Shown: piece by piece, positions 46,796-54,609 of the stretch
Layout: each line of letters opens with the position of its first letter
Position numbering within the stretch: the stretch's first letter is position 1
From: Streptomyces griseocarneus
Lineage (GTDB): Bacteria; Actinomycetota; Actinomycetes; Streptomycetales; Streptomycetaceae
Length of the DNA stretch: 64,000 nt
Direction of reading: 5' to 3'
Assembly (NCBI RefSeq): GCF_014655595.1
Contig: NZ_BNBL01000020.1
Coordinates: 30,364 to 94,363 of the forward strand
The notes under the pieces: model-generated
What the model saw: only the letters and a program-made list of their open reading frames with translations
The model's database searches: none
What the model was told of the DNA's origin: nothing
Made by a program: the position numbers and the translations under genes

Positions 46796-48562
46796 TCACA
46801 GGCATTGCGGGTGGGTTAGGTGTCCGGCCGCGGTGAGCGCGGGGTCCACGGGCTTCCCGCAGACGGCGCAGCGGAGGTGGAGACCTGAGATTGGGTGCGA
46901 ATCGCTGTCCGCGCCGTCCGCACTGTCCGCAAGTTGGCGTTTTTGCTGGTCAGCGGCGTGCGCGGGTGCGGACAGCGATTTGGATTCGCTGTCCGCAGTG
47001 CTGTCCGCGCTGTCCGCAGATGGGGGTTGCGGACAGCGGACGGACAGCGTACGGACAGCGGTCTCGTCATCGCTGTCCGCATGTTTTTGCCGTTCAGCGG
47101 GGGTTGCGGACGGCGCGGACGGTGCGGACAGCGATTTACGGGCTGTCTCTGCCGGGGTGAGCTTGACGACGCGGCCACGGTTGCGGCCGTTGTCGCGGCC
47201 TTCTTCGAAGGCGATGCCGGCTGCCCGGAGGGCGGGGGCGAAGCGCCGCAGGAGTGCCCCCGCGTGTGCGGGGGTCTTCGGCCACTTCGGGGTGTGGGTC
47301 TCGGGAGGCGGAAGCAGGTCGAGGAGCTGGGTGACACTGCCGTTGTAGGGGCCATGGGTCTCGATGAAGGTGACGACCGCGGCGGCGAAGGGGTCGGCTT
47401 CGAGTGCTTCGACCGCCACGGTCTGCGCGGCAGCCAGGTAGTCAGGCAGGGTGCTCCAGCCCTGCACGCGGTCCACGGTGGCCAGGACGCGGGCGAAGTC
47501 GGCCATGCGCGGCATGCGCTCGAGGTGGACGTGAGGCAACTCGCGCAACACGGCGGCGAGCAGATCGAACAGAGAGGCCAGGATCGCCGGCCGTGCCGCA
47601 TCGAAGGCGATGTCCAGCGCTTCCTCGGTGCGGCGGCGCTCCTCCAGGATCACCTGAAGATCCAGCATCATCAGGCGTTCAGCCAGGTCTCCGGCGAGTG
47701 CTCCGGCGTCGATGGTCGTCATCGCCAGGACACGGCGGAAGGTGAGGACGACTACGTCATCGTCGGTGTACAGGGCACGGTCGACGATGCCGTCACCGGT
47801 GACGGCCTTGCACAGAGTGTCGGAGAGCCAGGGCTGGATGGTGCTGATGTTGTCCAGGCACAGAGCCCAGGAGTTAAACGCCTGAGTGGCCCAGGTCTTC
47901 ACGTCCCGCGGCTGGGAGCGCTTCGTGGCGGCAGAGGGGTCAACGAGGTTGATGACCATCTGGGCTGTTTTGGATTTGCCGGTGCCCTGCTCGCCCTTGA
48001 AGGTGAGTACTGGGTGCGGGATGTGCGGGATCCAGGCGGCGATCAACCAGGCCACGAGCTGGTGGAAGGCGGTGTCGTCCATGTTCAGCAGGTCGTGCAG
48101 CAGCGCCAGGCCGTTCCCGTCCGGCTGTGGAGTGGGCATGGGTGACATGGCACCGGATCGGCGAAAGAGCACTGGCGAGCGCTCCTGCACCGCCCAGCCC
48201 TCCGGGGAGACGCTTACGCACCGGCCGTCGGCGGTGCCCAGGTCGAGGACGACCTGTTCCGGTCCGCCGGCGACGCGCAGGTGGACGGGCACGGGGTCGG
48301 TGGCTGCGGCCATGCCTTCGAGCACGGTCATGGCATCCGCCAGGGCGGCCTGTGAGGGGACCTGGCCGCCGCTGGCCTCGGTGTACTGCCGTGCCAGCCA
48401 GGACCGCATGCCCGCTTTCCCGCGCAGCGGCAGGACGACGTTCGGGCCGTGGCGGCGCACGCCGTAGGGGCGACCGTCCTCGGACATCACCAGGTCGTAG
48501 CCCTCCTGCGCCAGCGACACCAGCTGCGACGCCTGCGAGGGGCCCTTCTCCCTGCCTGTCAC
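46796..48562 (-). CDS. Replication-associated P-loop ATPase/helicase with zinc tail
   Basis: A 588-residue protein. A P-loop ATPase domain at ~185-330 has Walker A FKGEQGTGKSKTAQM (Lys196) and a Walker B-like WALCLDNIS. A helical region follows, then a low-complexity Ala/Asp/Ser tail (~500-565) and a final CAVCGKPVDP...HLTHPQC putative zinc site. It overlaps the Prim-Pol gene (ATGA), so the two form the replication initiator/helicase pair. The low-complexity tail is encoded by a cluster of CTGTCCGC octamers. Confidence 0.82.
   Translation of the reverse strand: MTGREKGPSQASQLVSLAQEGYDLVMSEDGRPYGVRRHGPNVVLPLRGKAGMRSWLARQYTEASGGQVPSQAALADAMTVLEGMAAATDPVPVHLRVAGGPEQVVLDLGTADGRCVSVSPEGWAVQERSPVLFRRSGAMSPMPTPQPDGNGLALLHDLLNMDDTAFHQLVAWLIAAWIPHIPHPVLTFKGEQGTGKSKTAQMVINLVDPSAATKRSQPRDVKTWATQAFNSWALCLDNISTIQPWLSDTLCKAVTGDGIVDRALYTDDDVVVLTFRRVLAMTTIDAGALAGDLAERLMMLDLQVILEERRRTEEALDIAFDAARPAILASLFDLLAAVLRELPHVHLERMPRMADFARVLATVDRVQGWSTLPDYLAAAQTVAVEALEADPFAAAVVTFIETHGPYNGSVTQLLDLLPPPETHTPKWPKTPAHAGALLRRFAPALRAAGIAFEEGRDNGRNRGRVVKLTPAETARKSLSAPSAPSATPAERQKHADSDDETAVRTLSVRCPQPPSADSADSTADSESKSLSAPAHAADQQKRQLADSADGADSDSHPISGLHLRCAVCGKPVDPALTAAGHLTHPQCL
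46905..47131. repeat. Cluster of CTGTCCGC/GCGGACAG octamers
   Basis: Nine exact copies of CTGTCCGC or its complement GCGGACAG, plus at least four one-base variants, lie in 227 bp inside the 3' part of the ATPase gene. They occur in both orientations. One pair forms an 11-bp inverted repeat (46968-46978 and 46986-46996, 7-base loop). The octamer is read in all three codon frames, so protein sequence alone does not explain it. It may be an iteron-type origin or a binding array. Confidence 0.75.
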
Positions 48563-49482
48563 CGCTGGACCTCCCGGGCTGCGCCGCGCTGTGCGCTGAC
48601 GATCGTGCGGCGGGCCGGGATCTCCGGGTGCCCGCGCATCACCGCGGCGGCCAGAAGCCGGTCGGCGGCAGTGGCGGGGGCGATAGCGGGTGCGGCGAAC
48701 GCCCTCCGTCCAGCCCAGTAGAGGCGGTTGTTCAGGTCGTTCGGGCCGCAGTCCAGGACGAAGCGGACGAGTGCGTCCAGGCGTCGCTCCGGGCTGCCCA
48801 GGGCGGTCCGTTCGGGCTCCCGTGGCACTGGGGTGCTGTGGGCGCCGCCCTGGTCTGCTGTGAGCAAGGCCAGCAGCGCGGCGGGGGCCGGTGCGATGGC
48901 GTCAGGGCCCGAGTCGGGGTGGTAGCGGTAGTAGCCCTTGGGTCCAAGGGAGCCGGGGCCGACAAGGTAGCCGCCGCTACCGCGGGTGTCGACGCCGTCG
49001 GCGAGCAGGCTCGCTGTGTTGGGGATCTGGACGCCGGCTGGGGCGGTAAGCCATAGGTGCAGGCCGCCGGACTGGGTTACGACGGTGGCCGTGCGCGGCA
49101 CGGCGAACCCGTGGTCGGTCGCCATGCGATGGAAGTTGGCGATGCCGTCGATGCCGTTCTTGCGGTCCAGATCCAGCCCGAACAGATAGTGCGGGACACA
49201 TCCGCAGGCGATGCCGTAGCCAGCCGCCCAGGGCGCGGCGGCGAACAGGCGGCGGACCTGGCTGGGGTCGCTGCTGGCGTCGTGGACACCGTGCCCGAGC
49301 GCTCCGCATTCGCCGCTGCAGGGGTCGGTGTCGTCGAGGTGGGCGCTGGGGAGAGCGGGGATCTTCGAGCGGGTGAGCGGAAACACCGCGAGGTCGTACA
49401 GAGTGGCGGCGGTCAGGGCATGGGCGCGTGCGGCGGCCCACCAGAGACCGGGACGCTGGGCACGGGAGCTCTGTTGGGTCAT
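48559..49482 (-). CDS. Bifunctional DNA primase/polymerase (Prim-Pol)
   Basis: A 307-residue archaeo-eukaryotic-type primase (Prim-Pol fold). The active-site acids are in YLFGLDLDRKNGIDGI (DLD), with the conserved SGGLHLWL histidine and GVDTRGSGGYLVGPGS. It synthesises primers and DNA on single strands. A Cys-rich segment (DPCSGECGALGH) may bind zinc. GGAGG precedes the ATG by 9 bases. Together with the coupled ATPase it makes the element's RepPP-like replication initiator. Confidence 0.92.
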   Translation of the reverse strand: MTQQSSRAQRPGLWWAAARAHALTAATLYDLAVFPLTRSKIPALPSAHLDDTDPCSGECGALGHGVHDASSDPSQVRRLFAAAPWAAGYGIACGCVPHYLFGLDLDRKNGIDGIANFHRMATDHGFAVPRTATVVTQSGGLHLWLTAPAGVQIPNTASLLADGVDTRGSGGYLVGPGSLGPKGYYRYHPDSGPDAIAPAPAALLALLTADQGGAHSTPVPREPERTALGSPERRLDALVRFVLDCGPNDLNNRLYWAGRRAFAAPAIAPATAADRLLAAAVMRGHPEIPARRTIVSAQRGAAREVQR

Positions 49483-49571
49483 GCTGGAGACCTCCGGGTC
49501 TTTCAGGGCCGGGAGAGGAGCCCGGGGCAGCCGGCTTGCTTGCAGGCGTCTGGCGGCTGCCCCGGGGACTG

Positions 49572-50036
49572 TCAGAAGGGCGGCTGGTCGTCGCCACCGG
49601 CCGGGGCCGGGATGGCCCACGAGTCGCTCTTGGTGCCGGGCTGGGCCTTCGGACGCTGGCTGCCAGTGCCGTTGGTGTGGTGCACGGTGGCGGTGGCGTA
49701 GCGGAGGCTGACGGCGATGTCTTCGACGTCGAGGCCGAAGCCGGTGCGCTGGATGCCGTCGGCGCTGGTGTAGTCGTACTGGCGCAGGGCTCCGGTGACG
49801 ATGACGCGGGTGCCCTTGCTGAGGCTGGATTCGGCGTTCTGGGCGAGCCAGCGCCAGGCGGTGCAGCGCAGGAACAGGGTCTTGCCTTCTCCCCATTCGG
49901 CGCGGTTCTTGTCCCAGTTCTTGCTGTTGGAGGCGACGTTGAAGGACAGCCACGGGGTGCCGTCGGCGGTGTGGCGCAGTTCGGGGTCGGCGGTCAGGTT
50001 GCCGATGAGGGTGATGGTGGTTTCGCCGATGGGCAT
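49572..50036 (-). CDS. ssb: Single-stranded DNA-binding protein
   Basis: A 154-residue SSB with the OB-fold signatures TTITLIGNLTADPELR, FNVASNSKNWD and FLRCTAWRWLAQNAESSLSKGTRVIVTGALR. It ends in the acidic interaction tail GGDDQPPF. It coats ssDNA during element replication or transfer. AGGAGG lies upstream of the ATG. It sits between the polymerase and Prim-Pol genes. Confidence 0.95.
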   Translation of the reverse strand: MPIGETTITLIGNLTADPELRHTADGTPWLSFNVASNSKNWDKNRAEWGEGKTLFLRCTAWRWLAQNAESSLSKGTRVIVTGALRQYDYTSADGIQRTGFGLDVEDIAVSLRYATATVHHTNGTGSQRPKAQPGTKSDSWAIPAPAGGDDQPPF

Positions 50037-50047
50037 GTGCGGGCCTC

Positions 50048-51913
50048 CTAGGCTCCGGCGTGCTCCGATACGGGCGGGACGGCCTCCGTGTCAGGGAGGC
50101 GGCCCCAGTGGGTGCCGAGGATTTCGGCGTCCGCGGCGATGGGCACTCCGCGGTAAGTGGTGGTCATGGCGGCCGTGAGCTGGTCCCGCACCGCCGCGGC
50201 CTGGTCGGCGGGAACGTGGACGATGACTTCGTCATGGACGAACAGCCACAGCCGCTCATGCAGCCCGTGTGCGGTGGCCAGCTCGTAGACGGCGGCAACC
50301 AGCAGGTCGCGGGCGGTGGACTGGATCGCGTAGTTGCTGTTGGCGTACGGGCGGTCCGGGTCGGCAGGGATGCGCCGACCGGACCCAGTGATCACGGTGG
50401 TGGCGTTGGCGATGTCCTTGCCGAAGCGGATCACCTCGGGGTAAGCGCGTTGCCATCGCTGGATCACGCCTCGCGCCACGGACACCGGCACCCCGGTCTG
50501 CGCGGCCAGCGCTTTCGCTCCACCGCCGTAAATCGTGCCGAACGTCGCCCGCTTGCTGACTGTGCGTTGCTCCTTGGTGAAGCCGGGTCCGTACATCAGC
50601 TCCGCGGTAGCGTCGTGGATATCGACGCCAGAGGTGATGACGTCCATCAGGGTCCGGTCCCGCGACAGTGCGGCGGCTACACGGACTTCGACCTGCGAGA
50701 AGTCGCAGGCCACCAGCACGTGACCGTTCTCGGCGCGGAAGCAGTGCCGCAGCCGCGGGTCGTGCTTCTTCAAGGTCTGCAGCGCAGGGGCGGTGATGGA
50801 CATCCGCCCTGTACGGGCCCGCAAGGTGTTGATCTGCGGATGCACCCGGCCGCCGCGGTCTGCAGCAGCTAAGAAGGACTTGAGGTTCGTGATCGTGTTG
50901 GAGCCGGCGGCCATGGCCCGTCGCGCCGCCAACAGCTCCCGCCCACGGTCGCTGATCTGGGCCGACCCTTCGGAGAGAGCGTGGCCCAGTGCGACCAGGC
51001 TGTCTGCTGTCGTCTGGATCTGCCCCTTGTCCGTGCGGGGCCATGTGTAGCCGGTGACCTGTTGTTCCATCCACTGGGCGAACCGCGGCGATCGGCCGGA
51101 GAAGCCCAACGCATTGCGGATATGTGCGTCTGCGGCGTTGAACTCCCTCTCGAACTGTCGGAGCAGGTTGGCGGTATAGGGGCGGTCGAGGAGGAGGCCG
51201 CGGACCGTAATGCCAGTGGACTGCGCCGCCAGCCACTGCTCCATCCCCACTAGGTGGGAGAACGGCGCACACCGGGCCAGCAGGACCGGCAGCAGCCGGC
51301 GCACGTAGATCGCGTCCAAGCCTGCGTAGACCGTGTATGACTCGTCAGTGGCGGGAATGTGGTCCCAGCCCCAGGTGATCGCGCGGTCCCCCGCGCGGGA
51401 ACCGACGGGTGCAAGGTCACGCATCCGGTCGTGCAGTGCGGTCTCGGCTTCCTTCAGTCCGGTGTCGAGGTGCCGGGCGGCCAGGTCCTTCAGACCGTGC
51501 CCGGCGCGTTCATCGGGATTGGCCACCTTGCTCAGCAGGTGGGTGTCGACCACTCGCTGAGCGAGGGGGATCCCGAAGGCCGACCAGACGGCCAGCACGT
51601 CGTAGTTGGTGTGGGTGGTGAACCGGCGCTCCGGATCCGCCAGCACCGCCGTCAGAGCGTCGCGCTGGGCGGGAACGAGCGGGTTGAGGACCCATGCGGT
51701 GGTGGGGGTGCCGAACTGCACGAGCCGGACGCCGGCGTCCGGGCCGAAGTGCCCGGGGCCGCCGTCCACGATCGCGCGGGTCTCCAGATCCAGGCCCAGC
51801 ACCGCGTCCGAGCGGGCGAACGCGGCGAACGCCGTCGAGTCGAACTCGGCGGCATTCGCGGGAGCGTGGACGGTCATGGTGTGCCCGCCGTGGGTGCGGG
51901 TGTAGGTCACCAC
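50048..51913 (-). CDS. Family-A DNA polymerase with 3'-5' exonuclease domain
   Basis: A 621-residue Pol I-like enzyme. The exonuclease domain begins LGLDLETRAI, with TTHTNYDVLAVWSAFG. The polymerase motifs are intact: motif A LVACDFSQVEVR, motif B RTVSKRATFGTIYGGG, motif C FVHDEVIVHVP. There is no 5'-nuclease domain. The GTG at 51913 overlaps the upstream zinc-protein stop and is preferred; ATG 51877 is an alternative. It could copy the element independently of host Pol III. Confidence 0.93.
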   Translation of the reverse strand: MVTYTRTHGGHTMTVHAPANAAEFDSTAFAAFARSDAVLGLDLETRAIVDGGPGHFGPDAGVRLVQFGTPTTAWVLNPLVPAQRDALTAVLADPERRFTTHTNYDVLAVWSAFGIPLAQRVVDTHLLSKVANPDERAGHGLKDLAARHLDTGLKEAETALHDRMRDLAPVGSRAGDRAITWGWDHIPATDESYTVYAGLDAIYVRRLLPVLLARCAPFSHLVGMEQWLAAQSTGITVRGLLLDRPYTANLLRQFEREFNAADAHIRNALGFSGRSPRFAQWMEQQVTGYTWPRTDKGQIQTTADSLVALGHALSEGSAQISDRGRELLAARRAMAAGSNTITNLKSFLAAADRGGRVHPQINTLRARTGRMSITAPALQTLKKHDPRLRHCFRAENGHVLVACDFSQVEVRVAAALSRDRTLMDVITSGVDIHDATAELMYGPGFTKEQRTVSKRATFGTIYGGGAKALAAQTGVPVSVARGVIQRWQRAYPEVIRFGKDIANATTVITGSGRRIPADPDRPYANSNYAIQSTARDLLVAAVYELATAHGLHERLWLFVHDEVIVHVPADQAAAVRDQLTAAMTTTYRGVPIAADAEILGTHWGRLPDTEAVPPVSEHAGA

Positions 51914-52119
51914 AGCAGGTCATCCTCACCAGCGATCGGGCCATCGCAGACGAGACGGCTGCCGCAGTGGAAGCAGACGTCGAGGGCGTCGAGGTGGAAC
52001 CGAGACCAGCACCGCACGCACAGCCAGGCGCGGTCCTCAAGGTCATGAGTCTCCTCGGTGGCCAGGAACAGCGGCCGCCGCCGTGCGCACAGCCAGCAGC
52101 AGCCTTCGGGCGGGGTCAT
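51907..52119 (-). CDS. Small cysteine-rich (zinc) protein
   Basis: A 70-residue protein with CCWLCARRR, WLCVRCWSRF and VCFHCGSRLVC, enough cysteines for two zinc knuckles, and an acidic end. Its ATG overlaps the preceding gene's stop (ATGA) and its stop overlaps the polymerase GTG, so all are co-translated. Possibly a DNA-binding accessory of replication. Confidence 0.75.
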   Translation of the reverse strand: MTPPEGCCWLCARRRPLFLATEETHDLEDRAWLCVRCWSRFHLDALDVCFHCGSRLVCDGPIAGEDDLLW

Positions 52120-52394
52120 GCGGGGTCCACTCCCTCCAGACTCGAGGCGTCGCAGGTGAGGCACTCCCACAGCAGGCGCACCGTGGGAGGCAGGTGCATC
52201 GGGTAGCGGCAGCGCGGGCACGTCAGCGGCACCGGCGCGGGCAGCAGGCGGGCGAGCCAGCCGTAGCCGTCCCCGGTCAGGGCGGCGCTGTAGGCGGCGG
52301 TGTCCGACCCGGTGTACGGCGCCGCCCCGGGCCCGTCGGGCTCCGGGGCGGTGATTCCGGTCCCGGGCAGGCAGTCCTGCCTTGAGGTCGTCAT
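52116..52394 (-). CDS. Small zinc-ribbon protein
   Basis: A 92-residue protein with TCPRCRYPM and ECLTCDASS forming a CxxC...CxxC zinc ribbon in the C-terminal half. The N-terminal half is disordered and Gly/Pro-rich. It overlaps both neighbours by 4 bases. Function unknown. Confidence 0.72.
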   Translation of the reverse strand: MTTSRQDCLPGTGITAPEPDGPGAAPYTGSDTAAYSAALTGDGYGWLARLLPAPVPLTCPRCRYPMHLPPTVRLLWECLTCDASSLEGVDPA

Positions 52395-53653
52395 GCCGCG
52401 TCCCTGCTGTCGGCGTAGGGGCCGGTGCGGGTACCGAGCAGCAGGCTGTAGGCGAGGGCGGCCTGGTGGATGACGACACCGTTGCCGAGGATCTTGAGCT
52501 GGTCGGAGCGGGACAGGCCCAGGTCCATACTGGTCACCCAGCCGGGATCAGCGCCCATCATCCATTCCACGAAGGCCGGGGACAGACGGCGGTTGCCCTT
52601 GGTGCCCGGTTCGGTCGGCTCGGGCGCGGGACGCCCGAGGACGTGCTCCCACCGGCGGATGGCGGGCCCGTAGTCGGTGCCGTTGGTGGCCACCCATCGC
52701 CCGTCCAGGCGGACGGCCTGGCCGGGGAGGTAGTAGGTTCCGGCCCGGTCGCGCTGGTTGGGACCGCCGTGCGGCCCGTCGGAGGCTTTGGGGGTGGGCA
52801 GCAGGTTGACCACCACCTCATTCAGCGGGCGGGAGTTGGTTCCCAGCAGGTTGGACGCGGCAGACTTCCAGTCGCGTGCAGCGGGGGTGGGCAGCAGGGT
52901 CACGGCGGTGCGCAGGTTCATGCCGCCCTTGCGCTTGGGGGAGATTCCGGGGCCGCCTGTTCCGTCGGCGGCCGCGGGGGTGGGCAGCAGGCTTATGCGT
53001 CCGTCGGGGGCAGCAAGAAGACCACTTCGTCCTCCAGCGTGGGCCCGTGCCCGCCCGCCCTGCGCTTGTCCGGGTGCTGCGGACCCCCGTTGCGCCCCAG
53101 CTGGGAAGTAGGGGTCTTCAGCAGCGGGATACGCGACGGCGAACCAGCGGTCACGCCGGTGGCAGGCCCCGACTTCGGGATCTCCAGCGCGTAGGCACAT
53201 CCACCGCGCGTCGTACCCGCACGCGGCCAGGTCCGCGGCGACGACGTCGAGGCCCCGGCTGCGGATGGCGGCGACGTTTTCCAGGAAGACGAGCTGGGGT
53301 CGAAGGTGGCGAATGGCGTGGGCGATGGTTTTCCACAGTCCTGAGCGGTCACCGGCGATCCCTCCCCGAGGTCCGGCGTTGGAGATGTCCTGGCAGGGGA
53401 ACCCGGCGGTCAGCGCCGCCGGGCGCGGCAGCGAGCCGGACAGTGTCGGCCAGTCCACCGCCGTGATGTCGCCGAGGTTGCGGGCGCCGGGCAGCCGGGC
53501 GGCCAGCAGCCGGTAGGCGGCCGGATCCTTCTCGGCGACCACGGTCGTGGGCAGGCCCGTGACGGCTTCCACAGCCAGGTCCAGCGCACCGGACCCGGTA
53601 CACAGACTGATGTTGCCGCCCTCCGGCGGTGCGGTGGGAGCAGGTTTGGTCAT
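52391..53653 (-). CDS. C5-cytosine DNA methyltransferase
   Basis: A 420-residue C5-MTase. Motif I is SLCTGSGALDLA, motif IV AGFPCQDISNAG carries the catalytic Cys, motif VI is LVFLENVAAI, and motif VIII is CHRRDRWF. Motif X-like ILGNGVV lies at the C-terminus. The target-recognition region carries three LLPTP segments (LLPTPAAADG, LLPTPAARDW, LLPTPKASDG), typical of phage-type enzymes. No restriction endonuclease is adjacent, so it is an orphan, probably protecting the element on entry. GGAGG precedes the ATG. Confidence 0.92.
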   Translation of the reverse strand: MTKPAPTAPPEGGNISLCTGSGALDLAVEAVTGLPTTVVAEKDPAAYRLLAARLPGARNLGDITAVDWPTLSGSLPRPAALTAGFPCQDISNAGPRGGIAGDRSGLWKTIAHAIRHLRPQLVFLENVAAIRSRGLDVVAADLAACGYDARWMCLRAGDPEVGACHRRDRWFAVAYPAAEDPYFPAGAQRGSAAPGQAQGGRARAHAGGRSGLLAAPDGRISLLPTPAAADGTGGPGISPKRKGGMNLRTAVTLLPTPAARDWKSAASNLLGTNSRPLNEVVVNLLPTPKASDGPHGGPNQRDRAGTYYLPGQAVRLDGRWVATNGTDYGPAIRRWEHVLGRPAPEPTEPGTKGNRRLSPAFVEWMMGADPGWVTSMDLGLSRSDQLKILGNGVVIHQAALAYSLLLGTRTGPYADSRDAA

Positions 53654-53743
53654 ACTGGGGTCCTCCAGTTCCGTTCTCAAACCGGCTGGTGACGCGGGCG
53701 GCCCCGGCTTCATTGGCGTGAGAGGGGGCCGCCCGCGGTGTAG

Positions 53744-53941
53744 CTAGTGGTGGTGCGCGTGCAGGGTGTGGTCGGTGGCCAGAGCTGTCAGGCGCTTGAC
53801 CTCCTCGGAGATGACGGCGCGGAAGCGGATCCGCACCAGGCAGTCGGCCTCCGGGCAGCGGAGCGTCTGAAGGCCGCGGAGCAGGGCCAGGACGTCGGCG
53901 ACGCGGTCCAGGATCTGTGAGCCAGTGGCGCGCACAGGCAT
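53744..53941 (-). CDS. Small hypothetical protein with His-rich end
   Basis: A 65-residue protein (QILDRVADVLALLRGLQTLRCPEADCLVRIRFR...) ending HTLHAHHH. Two cysteines and the terminal histidines could bind a metal. It begins 4 bases after the stop of the gene upstream. No family recognised. Confidence 0.6.
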   Translation of the reverse strand: MPVRATGSQILDRVADVLALLRGLQTLRCPEADCLVRIRFRAVISEEVKRLTALATDHTLHAHHH

Positions 53942-53945
53942 CCCT

Positions 53946-54425
53946 TCAGTGGTGGTTGATGGTCCCGTTGGCGCGGCCGAAGAGGCCTGTGGTGGTGATG
54001 TGCTGGGTGATCTGCGTTGGTGCCTCGGTGCGGCTGCGGACGCTCCGGAGCATGAGGGGGATGGTGAGGACTGCGGCGATGATGAGGGCGGCGGCGGACC
54101 ACAGGGCTTGGCTCATCGCGATGAGGCCGGGGGCGGCGTAGGAGAGGCCGAATCCTGCGGCGGCCATGCCGCCTCCGACGGTCGGGGCGAGGAGCGCGGT
54201 GGTCTTGGCCCATGCCGGCACCGGTGCCGGGGCCGGGATCGGAAGGGTGGTCGGCGGTTCGGGCTGGGTGAGGGCGTAGCCGGTGATCAGGCGTCCGTCC
54301 GGGAGCCGGATGGTCTGGACGGCAGGGAGCGGACCCGGCTGAACAGGCATCAGCGTGTCGGTGTGGGTGGTGATCGGTACGGGGTGGTGGGTCAGGGTGT
54401 CCGGGTGCCGTTCGGGAAGGGTCAT
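53946..54425 (-). CDS. Spd-like small membrane protein
   Basis: A 159-residue protein with a Pro/Thr-rich N-terminus and two hydrophobic segments (LLAPTVGGGMAAAGFGLSYAAPG, LWSAAALIIAAVLTIPLML). Position just after the TraB gene matches the Spd (plasmid-spread) proteins of Streptomyces elements. No catalytic motif. Confidence 0.65.
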   Translation of the reverse strand: MTLPERHPDTLTHHPVPITTHTDTLMPVQPGPLPAVQTIRLPDGRLITGYALTQPEPPTTLPIPAPAPVPAWAKTTALLAPTVGGGMAAAGFGLSYAAPGLIAMSQALWSAAALIIAAVLTIPLMLRSVRSRTEAPTQITQHITTTGLFGRANGTINHH

Positions 54426-54490
54426 GGCGACCTCCTTGAGGTCACGGGGGCGGGCCCGCACCGGGTGATGGTGCGGGCCCGCGGGATGGG

Positions 54491-54609
54491 TGTCAGGCGG
54501 CTGTCAGCGGGTGTCACGGGCCGCTGTCAGGACCGCGTGACGGCGCGTGTGCCTAAGGGTTTGGGTGTCAGGCGGCCGTGACGTGTCAGGGATGTCAGGC
54601 GGCTGTCAG
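54491..54609. repeat. TGTCAG repeat array, candidate clt/TRS locus
   Basis: TGTCAG occurs at 54491, 54502, 54525, 54566, 54584, 54593 and 54604, all in one orientation, many about 9-13 bases apart, with TGTCAC at 54512. The array spans the non-coding gap after traB and its last codons. In Streptomyces plasmids the cis-acting transfer locus clt, made of short direct repeats bound by TraB's C-terminal winged helix, is next to traB. Confidence 0.65.
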
